The position numbers and the translations under genes are program-made. The notes beneath the pieces are model-generated. The model had not been told where the DNA came from, made no database searches, and saw only the letters and a program-made list of their open reading frames with translations. A stretch of DNA of 51,834 bases from NCBI RefSeq assembly GCF_030068475.1, contig NZ_JAQOSP010000073.1:1-51834 (forward strand). The letters are read 5' to 3'. Source of the DNA: Roseofilum acuticapitatum BLCC-M154 (GTDB taxonomy: Bacteria; Cyanobacteriota; Cyanobacteriia; Cyanobacteriales; Desertifilaceae). Below are positions 26,869-35,220 of the stretch, piece by piece (position 1 is the stretch's first letter; each line of letters opens with the position of its first letter).

Positions 26869-29448
26869 TTACTTGAGTTGTTGGATAATTTCGACTATTT
26901 CTCTATTTTGACTGGAGCTGGAATTTTCCTGTTGATGCAAATTGTTATAAAAGTCTTCCTTTAGAGCCTCAGCCTTATCTTTTATACCTAACTCTTCCTC
27001 AATATAATCCAATAGCGACTGTTCTGGAATCGTACCTTCTGTAGATTTAAAAAATTCTCCTATCCATGTAATAATTTTCTTTTGCACTCTTTTTTTTATA
27101 CCTCCTTGCGGAATTTTTCCTAAAATTTTAATTAAATTGACCACTTTTTGTCCAGTTATATCCATTCTCTTAGATTTAGATTTTTTGGATTTTCCAAATA
27201 AGTCTATCAACAATTTTTCTGCGTTCGGTTTTCCATCACTAACCAACAAATATAAGTGTTCAGCATTGATAAAACGGTTTTTTCCTTTAGTGCCACGCAC
27301 AGCTTTATATATTCCTTTGAGAGCACCATAAAGTTTGTGAGCATACATTGCAGCACTCATGGCAAGATTGATAGTTTCAGAGAATATCGCCAATAAGCCA
27401 CCTGTAATCAATGTTAAAGTTCTAGCGATAAATTTAGTAATATTGGCAACTGCCATAGATAAACAGTAACTGGCTAACCTAGAAACTTTATTATACCCAT
27501 ATGCAGCTAAAGTAGCTAATTCAGGATCTTTTACAGCTCCGGCAAATTTTGCTAACCTTTTCTTCGCTTTTTTACGCATTTTAATGTATCCTAAGCCAGC
27601 GAAGAGATTGGAAATATTAAAAAGATCAAGCACTTCATTAATCGTTCCCATATAGCTAGAAATATCTTGATATATCGCTTCTCCAGACTGAAAATTCTGT
27701 TCTATTTTTTCAGGTGAAATATCCTTTGGATTTTTAGCATCTGCTTCCAATTCTTTCATTTTTTCATTAATTTTAGTATAAGTTCCATCAACCTTTTTTT
27801 CTATCTCTTCTTTCTTTGTGTCTTTTTCTTTTTTAACATCTGTATTCTTCTGTTTCGCAAATTCATCATCTTCTTCCTTAATTGCTAATGCCCCTTTAGC
27901 TCCTTGAATTGCTAGAGATAATTTTCCCTTCTTGAATTCTTTTTGATACTCTGGAGGGGCATAATATTGTAGCATATCTTTTCCATGTTCCTCTGCATCA
28001 CTTTTTGCTTGTAGAATAGTTTCCAACAAACGATTCATTACATCTTTCTTTGCACTTTTAGCAAGAATATTAATTTCATCACTACTCAACTCTAGACGTT
28101 TACCTTTTTGTTGTGTTTTTTTACTATTTTTTTGATTGAATTCTTGTTGACTTTTTGTTGTGTTCTCACCTAGAGAGTATTTATCTTTCACTGAATTAAT
28201 TTTTTGGATATCATAAAGCTCTTGTGTATGTTTACTTAACCATTCCTGAGTGTAAGAATTAATTTCTCCTAATATTTGGTATGCCTCATAAAAAGATCCA
28301 GCCTTATTTTTTTCATGAAATTCAGCTAGTTTTTTATTAATATCTACTCTTACTCCTCCCCCAATTGTCGATGGTGAACCTCCCATAGATCTATCCAGTT
28401 GTGTAACTGTTGGAATGTACATATTAGGGTTCACTTCTATAAATGCCTCAGTAATACCATCATCTCCTTTGTTAACCTGAATTGGCGTTGGTTTTATGTG
28501 AGGGCCTTGTAGCTGACTTTGACTGTTCCCTATAGCTTCTTCCTCAAGATTATCTATATCACCAACAGCTTGTTCTAGTTGCGATATTTTAGAAGCGTGA
28601 GGCGCTCTAGGACCTTCATTTTGGCTACTTTGGCGTTCTCTATTATCTGTTGGAACAAGGTTGGGTTCTATAATTAACTCCCCTTCATCTACCTCACCAC
28701 TCATACAAAGCTTAATCATCCAATCTGTCAACCAGCTTCCTTGTATTGCATTTCCGATCTGTCCTTGCTGCTGCACGACGTGGGTTAACTCGTGGGCAAT
28801 TAACTCTTGTCCGCCTCTATTTTGAGGTTGATATTCCCCTTGTTTGAAAAAGATATTTTGTCCGGTGGTAAAGGCTTTGGCTTGGATGGACTCGCTTAAC
28901 TGATTCGCTTGAGCATCGGTGTGTATTTTCACTCCCGAAAAATCGACTCCCATGGCTTTTCCCATTGACCGTTGTAAACTCGGCTCTAGGAATTTGCCGC
29001 CGTTTTTGGCATGGTTAATGGAGGATTCTAATTGAGTTGGAGCTTTTCCTCCGCCTAGGGTGGACTGCTGTCCTGTGGGTTTTAAGCGTAAGAGGAGATT
29101 GGATTCTTGGGTTTTTCGTTGTACTGTGGTATGCTGCTGGGCATCATTGGAGACAGGGCTGTTGATCTGTTCGACAACATCACGGGCGACGGTGTTGGCT
29201 TGTTGCTCGTAGCGATCGCTGGGTTGTCCAATTTCTAATTTGGCTTGTAGGGTGGCTGAGGGTTGTAGTCGTTGCAGAGGGCTGGGCTTGCCACTACCGC
29301 CAGGTTTCCACTCTGGAAGCTCCTGTTCAGTTTTCCTCTGTGCCTTGGGTTGAATTACGGGGGGCGCAGCAAACTGAGGAGAACTGCTTTCTGGGTTTTC
29401 TTTCCGACGGGAAATGCGGGTTTTGGTTTGGCGGCGGCGAGGAGACAT
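26869..29448 (-). CDS. eCIS effector candidate 1 (DUF4157 metalloprotease-like domain)
   Basis: An 859-residue protein. Residues 1-95 form a basic, proline-rich leader (MSPRRRQTKT..., PEWKPGGSGKPSPLQR, PSDRYEQQA) shared with the gene at 29828-31912. The DUF4157 'eCIS core' domain spans about 153-232: MGVDFSGVKIHTD and zinc motif HELTH at 220-224. A long charged helical middle follows. A hydrophobic stretch at about 655-705 (TLTLITGGLLAIFS, NLAMSAAMYAHKLYG) could insert in membranes. An upstream extension to 29616 is only read-through of a MITE; the shared MSPRRR start fixes 29448. The body is AT-rich and lacks HIP1 sites, unlike the leader. No Shine-Dalgarno is visible. Confidence 0.8.
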   Translation of the reverse strand: MSPRRRQTKTRISRRKENPESSSPQFAAPPVIQPKAQRKTEQELPEWKPGGSGKPSPLQRLQPSATLQAKLEIGQPSDRYEQQANTVARDVVEQINSPVSNDAQQHTTVQRKTQESNLLLRLKPTGQQSTLGGGKAPTQLESSINHAKNGGKFLEPSLQRSMGKAMGVDFSGVKIHTDAQANQLSESIQAKAFTTGQNIFFKQGEYQPQNRGGQELIAHELTHVVQQQGQIGNAIQGSWLTDWMIKLCMSGEVDEGELIIEPNLVPTDNRERQSSQNEGPRAPHASKISQLEQAVGDIDNLEEEAIGNSQSQLQGPHIKPTPIQVNKGDDGITEAFIEVNPNMYIPTVTQLDRSMGGSPSTIGGGVRVDINKKLAEFHEKNKAGSFYEAYQILGEINSYTQEWLSKHTQELYDIQKINSVKDKYSLGENTTKSQQEFNQKNSKKTQQKGKRLELSSDEINILAKSAKKDVMNRLLETILQAKSDAEEHGKDMLQYYAPPEYQKEFKKGKLSLAIQGAKGALAIKEEDDEFAKQKNTDVKKEKDTKKEEIEKKVDGTYTKINEKMKELEADAKNPKDISPEKIEQNFQSGEAIYQDISSYMGTINEVLDLFNISNLFAGLGYIKMRKKAKKRLAKFAGAVKDPELATLAAYGYNKVSRLASYCLSMAVANITKFIARTLTLITGGLLAIFSETINLAMSAAMYAHKLYGALKGIYKAVRGTKGKNRFINAEHLYLLVSDGKPNAEKLLIDLFGKSKKSKSKRMDITGQKVVNLIKILGKIPQGGIKKRVQKKIITWIGEFFKSTEGTIPEQSLLDYIEEELGIKDKAEALKEDFYNNLHQQENSSSSQNREIVEIIQQLK

Positions 29449-29481
29449 GGGGAGGCCAAGGGGAGATAGGTTTATTTTCTT

Positions 29482-29487
29482 AGTATA
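29482..29487 (-). promoter_or_regulatory. Orphaned -10 box of effector candidate 1
   Basis: TATACT on the minus strand, in the same position as the -10 of the effector 2 promoter. Its former -35 partner (TTGGCC) is now about 165 bp away, because a 147-bp MITE entered the spacer. The hexamer now 17 nt upstream (TAACTC) is a poor -35. Confidence 0.45.
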
Positions 29488-29488
29488 G

Positions 29489-29639
29489 TATAGCAGGCCT
29501 AAATGAGTTATGTAACGATTGCCCCTCATCCCCCTACCCCCTTCTCCCACAGGAGAAGGGGGAAAGTCCCTCTCCCGTGGGAGAGGGATATAGGGAGAGG
29601 GCATTTCCAATTGCACAATTCATTTAGACTAGCTATATA
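29489..29639. mobile_element. MITE, copy 1
   Basis: About 150 bp with imperfect terminal inverted repeats: TATAGCAGGCCTAAATGA at one end, and TATAGCTAGTCTAAATGA read from the other. The interior is rich in hairpins (TCTCCCACAGGAGA, CTCTCCCGTGGGAGAG). The reverse complement matches 51539-51691. The empty site survives upstream of effector 2 (TAGTATAGTATATTAGG), giving a net insertion of 147 bp with TA or TATA duplicated. TA targeting and small size suggest an IS630/Tc1-type MITE. It encodes no transposase. Confidence 0.8.
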
Positions 29640-29662
29640 TTAGGATCGGGAGGCCAAAAAGG

Positions 29663-29692
29663 ATGAAAATTGAACAGAGAAGCGATCGCTAA
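29663..29692 (+). pseudogene. Nine-codon remnant of a duplicated AAA+ ATPase start
   Basis: ATGAAAATTGAACAGAG... ends in TAA after nine codons (MKIEQRSDR). It is preceded by ATTAGGATCGGGAGGCCAAAAA, which also precedes the real ATPase gene, whose start reads MTIEQIKDR. This is the left-over 5' end of a second ATPase copy, showing that the segment was duplicated. Confidence 0.7.
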
Positions 29693-29827
29693 TCTTTACA
29701 TCAACAACCAAGAGTTTTAATCTTCAATAATATCGATTGTCTTCCTGTCCACCCTACCTGCCGAGTGCTATTCTATTTCACTTTCAGTTTCTGGTTTATG
29801 CCCAATAGTTTTTGCTCGATCCCTATT

Positions 29828-31912
29828 TTAACCAAATAGCTTGTCTTTTAATTCTGGAGTTGTTTTACCCACTAACTCCGCCGCCGTAATTTGACCATCC
29901 TGTATATTTTGTTCAGCATCCTTAAGCTGCTGCAACCAATTGGGGTCTTTAACTTCGGTATGACCTCCCTTCACTTTTTCTTGCTGAACTTTGCCATTTT
30001 TATCTATAACTTCTGTATAGCTGCCTTTCGTAAAGTCAACGATTCTGCCTCCAAATTTAGCACCAATTCTGGCCTCCTTACTCGTACCCGTGGGCGAAAA
30101 TTCGGCACTGGTTCCTTTGGCATCATGATATTGACCATAGACATCCGTGCGACCCATTCTTGATGTTTCTGCTCCAATCAATAAGCCACCGGGTTTGTCG
30201 AGAGTTGGAGGTTCATAGAAAATGTACATATGGCCATGACTACCATCGGGTAACGTGACCTCACCCGCTAAATCTTCTCGACCTAAGCCACCCAAAGGTA
30301 TATCCATGCCATAATGCTCTTCTGATTGACCTTTACTGTTATTACCCATTGGGTTTAGTTCTGTGAATGTTTCGGTTTTCCCGATATCAATATCATGGGT
30401 AGAAAAATCTCGAGTATCCACTTGAGCTTTTCCATAGTCAGTATCGGCGATCTTTTCACTGCTCACTTGATTAGGTTTCTTCGATCCTTTAGAATCCTTT
30501 TCTTTTGATGTATTTCCTAACAACCAATTAATGAATTCATTCCGGTCTTGCCCTTTAGATATAGCAGGTAATTTAACCATCACTCGCCCGCCATGAGACA
30601 GGGCTACTGCTACCGTTTCTGGCCAATCATTTTTGAATATCTTGTCAGCCGTGTCATCGCGATACTTGAGTCCACTATGGAGAACAATAAAAATTCGCCG
30701 CAGAATATTTTGAGCGGATTCAGTTTGTTCCCGCAATTGTCTAGCTCTTTCTGTGCCCAACTGAGATACGGCATCTTCAGGAATTGGAGCTAGGGTTTGC
30801 TCCCACATTTGCGTATCTTTTTCATAGATATGCTGTTTCACATTAGGATCTGTTTTTGCCATTTCCGCTTCATAACGTAAATAGCCAAGAGTTTGTCGGT
30901 ATTCAGGATTGCTTATTCCTAAGTCCCTCTGATAAGTGGCAATTTGGAGTCGATGGATACGGGTTAATACATGATTTCCAGTTGCTAATGGCAAGTTTTC
31001 TAGGCCTCGATGTTTTTCAGTCCGATGCCAATCGAGGGTTGTTTTCTTTTCTTTGGCAACTTTGTCCAACTTATCGTTGGTCAAAAAGCCTTTCTGGAGT
31101 AAAAAACTTTTGCCTTGTTCATCTTGACTCAATGTGGATATGGCCAAAACTTCTTCAACGCTTAGAAAACCTTTATCTTTATCTCTCTTCTCAGCGTTCT
31201 TAACTAATTGATCTATGATATTCGTCTGATCTGGATATTTTGTTTTGGCTGGATGTTTGCCAAACAAGCTCGATGATGGGGTTCCATGCTCAGTATAAAT
31301 GTGTAAGTGTGTGGAGCGAATATATTGTTGAGAATCTGCGACTTTGAACCAAATATTTCCAGCACGGTCTTTCCTATGATCCATGGAATTATTGCTAATT
31401 TTAACTTTCTCCCCAGGCGATACCTTCTTGCCTTCATTCTTAAGGGTGTCATCTCTCAAATGAGTGTTATTGTTGACTGTATATTCTGTCCAGTTTCCGG
31501 AAGATCCCGTATTTCCAAGATCGAGTTCTGCTGTTGACTCCGTATCTTCAGGATCAAGTTGTATAGTAGGGGCAGTTTTTCCTTGTCCTGTTAATTGAGT
31601 GTCTACAGTTTCAGCCATGGGAGCGTGGAGCGCTTGTACGACATTATGGGCAACTTGGTCTGCTTGTTGCTCGTAGCGATCGCTGGGTTGTCCAATTTCT
31701 AATTTGGCTTGTAGGGTTGCTGAGGGTTGTAGTCGTTGCAGAGGGCTTGGCTTGCCACTACCGCCAGGTTTCCACTCTGGAAGTTCCTTTTCCATTTTCC
31801 TCTGTGCCTTGGGTTGAATTACGGGGGGCGCAGCAAACTGAGGAGAGGTGTTTTCTGAGGTTTCTTTCCGACGAGACACATGGGTTTTGATGTAGCGGCG
31901 GCGAGGAGACAT
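29828..31912 (-). CDS. eCIS effector candidate 2 (shared leader, SH3-like domain, unknown C-terminus)
   Basis: A 694-residue protein whose first ~95 residues nearly match effector candidate 1 (MSPRRRYIKT..., PEWKPGGSGKPSPLQR, PSDRYEQQADQVAHNVV). The DUF4157 core and HExxH are absent. After an acidic linker comes an SH3b-like module at about 142-207 (THLRDDTLKNEG, GNIWFKVAD). A helical middle follows, then a beta-rich C-terminus with GHMYIFYEPP and GKFGG-like turns that I do not recognise; the toxic or enzymatic part may lie there. DNA identity with candidate 1 is about 95 percent over the leader and vanishes afterwards. It is divergent from the AAA+ ATPase gene across 79 bp. Confidence 0.72.
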   Translation of the reverse strand: MSPRRRYIKTHVSRRKETSENTSPQFAAPPVIQPKAQRKMEKELPEWKPGGSGKPSPLQRLQPSATLQAKLEIGQPSDRYEQQADQVAHNVVQALHAPMAETVDTQLTGQGKTAPTIQLDPEDTESTAELDLGNTGSSGNWTEYTVNNNTHLRDDTLKNEGKKVSPGEKVKISNNSMDHRKDRAGNIWFKVADSQQYIRSTHLHIYTEHGTPSSSLFGKHPAKTKYPDQTNIIDQLVKNAEKRDKDKGFLSVEEVLAISTLSQDEQGKSFLLQKGFLTNDKLDKVAKEKKTTLDWHRTEKHRGLENLPLATGNHVLTRIHRLQIATYQRDLGISNPEYRQTLGYLRYEAEMAKTDPNVKQHIYEKDTQMWEQTLAPIPEDAVSQLGTERARQLREQTESAQNILRRIFIVLHSGLKYRDDTADKIFKNDWPETVAVALSHGGRVMVKLPAISKGQDRNEFINWLLGNTSKEKDSKGSKKPNQVSSEKIADTDYGKAQVDTRDFSTHDIDIGKTETFTELNPMGNNSKGQSEEHYGMDIPLGGLGREDLAGEVTLPDGSHGHMYIFYEPPTLDKPGGLLIGAETSRMGRTDVYGQYHDAKGTSAEFSPTGTSKEARIGAKFGGRIVDFTKGSYTEVIDKNGKVQQEKVKGGHTEVKDPNWLQQLKDAEQNIQDGQITAAELVGKTTPELKDKLFG

Positions 31913-31945
31913 GAGGAGGCAAAGGGGAGAGAGATTTATTTTCTT

Positions 31946-31974
31946 AGTATAGTATATTAGGATCGGGAGGCCAA
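31946..31974 (-). promoter_or_regulatory. Promoter of effector candidate 2
   Basis: On the minus strand: TTGGCC (31969-31974), 17 nt, TATACT (31946-31951), about 33 nt before the start codon. It fits a sigma-70 promoter (4/6 and 5/6 matches). The same sequence upstream of effector 1 is split by a MITE. Confidence 0.5.
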
Positions 31975-31991
31975 AAAACTAACTTGAGGCA

Positions 31992-34013
31992 ATGACAATT
32001 GAACAGATAAAAGATCGCCCTATTCTAGCCGATCGCCAAGCTACCATAGATGAATTAATTGAAGCAATTAGCCTCATTCGCTCCTTGCTAGATCTCCACA
32101 TTGCTCGCAACACAGAGGAAGAGGTAACTGATATATCCGACAGCCTCCAGGACACTCCCTTCATTCGCCGTACTCTGGAAAAACCAGGCACGCTCAATAC
32201 CTTAGCGCGAACCTTTGGGCTATCTCCATTTGAAATCAGTATTTTACTCTGTTGTGTAGGACAAGCCATTAATCCAGACTTTCCGGATGTATTGGCGATC
32301 GCCCACAATAAACCTGACTGCAATTATCCCACTTTTCAACTCTGCCTAGACTGTTTTCCTCAACCCCATTGGGATGCCTTCACCGAAACCCGTCCCTTGC
32401 GAAAATGGCAACTGATTCATACTGCTACCAGTCCAGAAATTACCCGCGCCTGTTTACAAATTGATGAAGCGATTTTGCACTATTTAATGGGAGAAGCTTA
32501 TCACGATCCGATTCTGGCCGCAGTCCTTACTCCCCTTCCCCCCTTAAGCACAAGTGTCCTGCAACCCTCCTATGAGACAATTATCCATCAAGCCGTGTCC
32601 GTATTTCAGGGAGTGTCCAAGACTCAACCGATTCTTCAACTCTGCGGCCCACTGAGGGAATCTCAAGCAGAAATCGCTACCCATATTAGCGAGTATTTAC
32701 ATTTACCCCTCTATCGTCTGCCCAGTGATGCCATTCCCAAAAATCGCCAGGATCTGCAACGGTTTGTCATGCGGTGGCAGCGCTGGTATGCTCTGGCTCC
32801 GAGCTTGTTGTTGGTGGATGTGAATGAATCAATAACAGCAGAAAGTCAACTCTCTTTACTGTTCCCCTTTTTACAGTCTCTTCAAGTCTCGGTCATCATT
32901 GCCACCGATGAACGGTTGCCCCTCTCCCATGCGGTTACGTTTGATGTGGGAGGGCTGCAATATGGGGAACAACTGGAACTGTGGCAAAAGGCATGGCAGG
33001 ATTATCCGGAAGATGTGGATCGATATTTGCCCTCCCTAGCGGCTCAATTTCGCTTATCCGCAGTGATGATTGAAACCGCAAGCGCAGCCGTGCGATCGCA
33101 GTTCGATTTAGCCCCTAAAGACATCAGTGAGAGACTTTGGCAGTTTTGCCGCTTACAAGCCAGACCAGAATTAGAAGCGTTAGCCCAACGCATTGAGGTG
33201 AAAACCACCTGGGCAGATTTTGTCCTTCCAGAGCGAGAAAAACGGATTTTGGAGCAAATTCTCATTCATGTCCGCCAACAGGCAACGGTGTACCAAAATT
33301 GGGGGTTTGCGGCAAAAAATCAGCGCGGGTTAGGGTTAACGGCCTTATTTGCGGGAACCAGTGGCACGGGGAAAACCACGGCGGCGGAAGTGTTAGCCCA
33401 TGAACTCAAATTAGATTTATTTCGCATTGATTTAAGTGCGGTAATGAGCAAGTATATTGGCGAAACGGAGAAGAATTTACGCCGTATTTTTGATGCTGCG
33501 GAAAAAGGGGGCGGAATTTTATTGTTTGATGAAGCGGATGCTCTGTTTGGTTCGCGCACAGAAGTGAAAGATAGCCACGATCGCCACGCTAATATTGAAG
33601 TGAGTTATCTGTTGCAGAGAATGGAAGCCTATCAAGGATTAGCCATTTTAACCACTAACTTTAAGGATAATTTGGATCGGGCGTTTTTGCGTCGCCTGCG
33701 CTTTATCGTCAATTTCCCCTATCCCAAAGCGCCAGAACGCAGTCAAATTTGGCAGCGCGTTTTTCCCCGACAAACTCCGACAGAGGGCTTGGACTTTAAG
33801 CGGTTGGGGCAATTGGATGTGACGGGAGGAAATATTAAATCCATTGCTCTGAATGCGGCATTTTTGGCGGCTGAGGCTCAGGAACCGGTGAAAATGAGCC
33901 ATATTCTGGAAGCAACGAAAATGGAATATTTGAAAACGGGGCGATCGCTCACTCGCACGGAAACCCAAGGTTGGGAGCTGGATGTAAGCAGATCTGGAGA
34001 TCATCTATTATAA
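31992..34013 (+). CDS. eCIS-type AAA+ ATPase
   Basis: A 673-residue AAA+ protein of the kind that accompanies extracellular contractile injection systems (Afp15-like). The N-terminal ~400 residues contain the characteristic LARTFGLSPFEISILLCC segment and a degenerate P-loop-like region. The C-terminal AAA module (about 425-640) has Walker A GTSGTGKTT, pore-loop-like MSKYIGETEKNLR, Walker B ILLFDEADALFG and arginine finger LRRLRF. It may remodel or load injection particles. It reads away from effector 2, with GAGG just before the ATG. No structural eCIS genes are in the window. Confidence 0.85.
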   Translation: MTIEQIKDRPILADRQATIDELIEAISLIRSLLDLHIARNTEEEVTDISDSLQDTPFIRRTLEKPGTLNTLARTFGLSPFEISILLCCVGQAINPDFPDVLAIAHNKPDCNYPTFQLCLDCFPQPHWDAFTETRPLRKWQLIHTATSPEITRACLQIDEAILHYLMGEAYHDPILAAVLTPLPPLSTSVLQPSYETIIHQAVSVFQGVSKTQPILQLCGPLRESQAEIATHISEYLHLPLYRLPSDAIPKNRQDLQRFVMRWQRWYALAPSLLLVDVNESITAESQLSLLFPFLQSLQVSVIIATDERLPLSHAVTFDVGGLQYGEQLELWQKAWQDYPEDVDRYLPSLAAQFRLSAVMIETASAAVRSQFDLAPKDISERLWQFCRLQARPELEALAQRIEVKTTWADFVLPEREKRILEQILIHVRQQATVYQNWGFAAKNQRGLGLTALFAGTSGTGKTTAAEVLAHELKLDLFRIDLSAVMSKYIGETEKNLRRIFDAAEKGGGILLFDEADALFGSRTEVKDSHDRHANIEVSYLLQRMEAYQGLAILTTNFKDNLDRAFLRRLRFIVNFPYPKAPERSQIWQRVFPRQTPTEGLDFKRLGQLDVTGGNIKSIALNAAFLAAEAQEPVKMSHILEATKMEYLKTGRSLTRTETQGWELDVSRSGDHLL

Positions 34014-34037
34014 GGATCATCAATCCGGTGGAAATCG

Positions 34038-34181
34038 ATGATTCAGAGCTTATTCCCTCATCTTCGCCAACAGATTCAATCCTGGTTTACCAAGGCTCAA
34101 AATGTCACTCAATCCGATGACGATTTAATTGAACTGCCGGATACGCTCTTAATCGCCCCCAGTCAGGCAACCTTAAGGTAA
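34038..34181 (+). pseudogene. Possible truncated 47-residue ORF after the ATPase
   Basis: Starts 24 nt after the ATPase stop with GTGGAAAT before the ATG. The product begins MIQSLFPHLRQQIQSWF and ends ATLR, overlapping the 3' end of nadK by 9 nt. Its position suggests the cut-off first codons of the gene that once followed the ATPase, but no family is recognisable. Confidence 0.35.
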
Positions 34182-35129
34182 CTCAACTGAAGTCGGTTTA
34201 GCAATATGGGGCAATCCCCAGCCCAATTTTTCCCGGAGAATGCGGAAAAATTCGGGATCTTGCAGGCGAATAAACCGAGCTGAATAGGGTGATTTTTCAA
34301 TTACTACCTCATCTTCAGGAGAAACATAACAGCCTCCATTACCATCAACCACCATCACTAACCGATTGGGATAGACAGGATAGATCGTTACTGGATCGCT
34401 ATCATTAAAAACTAGAGCGCGTGAGGCCAAGGAATGGGGACAAATGGGCATCAGTTGCAGCACAGGCACTCCAGGGGTGACCACTGCTCCCCCTGCACTC
34501 AGGGAATAGGCGGTAGATCCAGTTGGAGTTGATACAATGACTCCATCAGCGGCCATATCAACTGCGGCATGATGACCGATTTGGATTTCAAAATGGCACA
34601 TACTGGTGAGAGGTTCTCGGTGCAGTACCATTTCGTTTAAGCATAGGGCTTCCCACATACTGGTACGTTGGGAGTTATCTGTAGTCTTGGCAGAATTTTG
34701 AGCGCGATCGTTATAGACACGCACGGTTAACATGGTGCGGTCTTCTATGGTGTAATTGTCGTTCTCTACCCGATCGATCGCTTCTGAGAGATGATTAATA
34801 TACGTTTCCGTCAGAAATCCCATGTGGCCAGTATTGACCGTTAACATGGGAATGCCGCAAGGAGCCACTTGTCGAGCAGCAGAAAGAACCGTACCATCGC
34901 CACCCAAGACGATCGCCATTTTCATTTGTGAATGAAAGTTTGGGGGAACCAGATGAGCGATCGCCGTATGGCATGTGGGGCGATCAGGATGGGAATATCC
35001 CAAGATCCCCCCTGCACCAGTCGCCAGTTTCACACTCCATCCCCGTTGGATCAGTTGCTGTTCTAGTTCTTCTGCGACTCGGCAGGCGGTTGGTTTAATG
35101 TCGTTGTAAATAATCCCAGCTTCGGGCAC
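34173..35129 (-). CDS. nadK: NAD kinase
   Basis: A 318-residue NAD(+) kinase that makes NADP+. GGDG at 76-79 binds the nucleotide. [35 protein letters not shown] and the C-terminal VDGNGG strand match the family. The N-terminus ([10 protein letters not shown]) marks the second of the two NadK paralogues usual in cyanobacteria. The start is GTG at 35129. Confidence 0.95.
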   Translation of the reverse strand: MPEAGIIYNDIKPTACRVAEELEQQLIQRGWSVKLATGAGGILGYSHPDRPTCHTAIAHLVPPNFHSQMKMAIVLGGDGTVLSAARQVAPCGIPMLTVNTGHMGFLTETYINHLSEAIDRVENDNYTIEDRTMLTVRVYNDRAQNSAKTTDNSQRTSMWEALCLNEMVLHREPLTSMCHFEIQIGHHAAVDMAADGVIVSTPTGSTAYSLSAGGAVVTPGVPVLQLMPICPHSLASRALVFNDSDPVTIYPVYPNRLVMVVDGNGGCYVSPEDEVVIEKSPYSARFIRLQDPEFFRILREKLGWGLPHIAKPTSVELP

Positions 35130-35220
35130 GCTAATACCAGTATTGAGAAGGTTGTCTAAAGGATTGGTCTAAGAATTGTACTTCAAAGGGGTTAAATCCT
35201 GCTCACCCATCTAGGGTTTT

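Noticed and set aside
29449-29616. In-frame 56-residue N-terminal extension of effector candidate 1
   Set aside because: It translates the MITE (PSPYIPLPRERDFPPSPVGE), and the sister gene starts at the same MSPRRR methionine without it.
29828-31912. DUF4157 domain in effector candidate 2
   Set aside because: Only the leader up to PSDRYEQQA is shared; no HExxH or IHTD segment follows.
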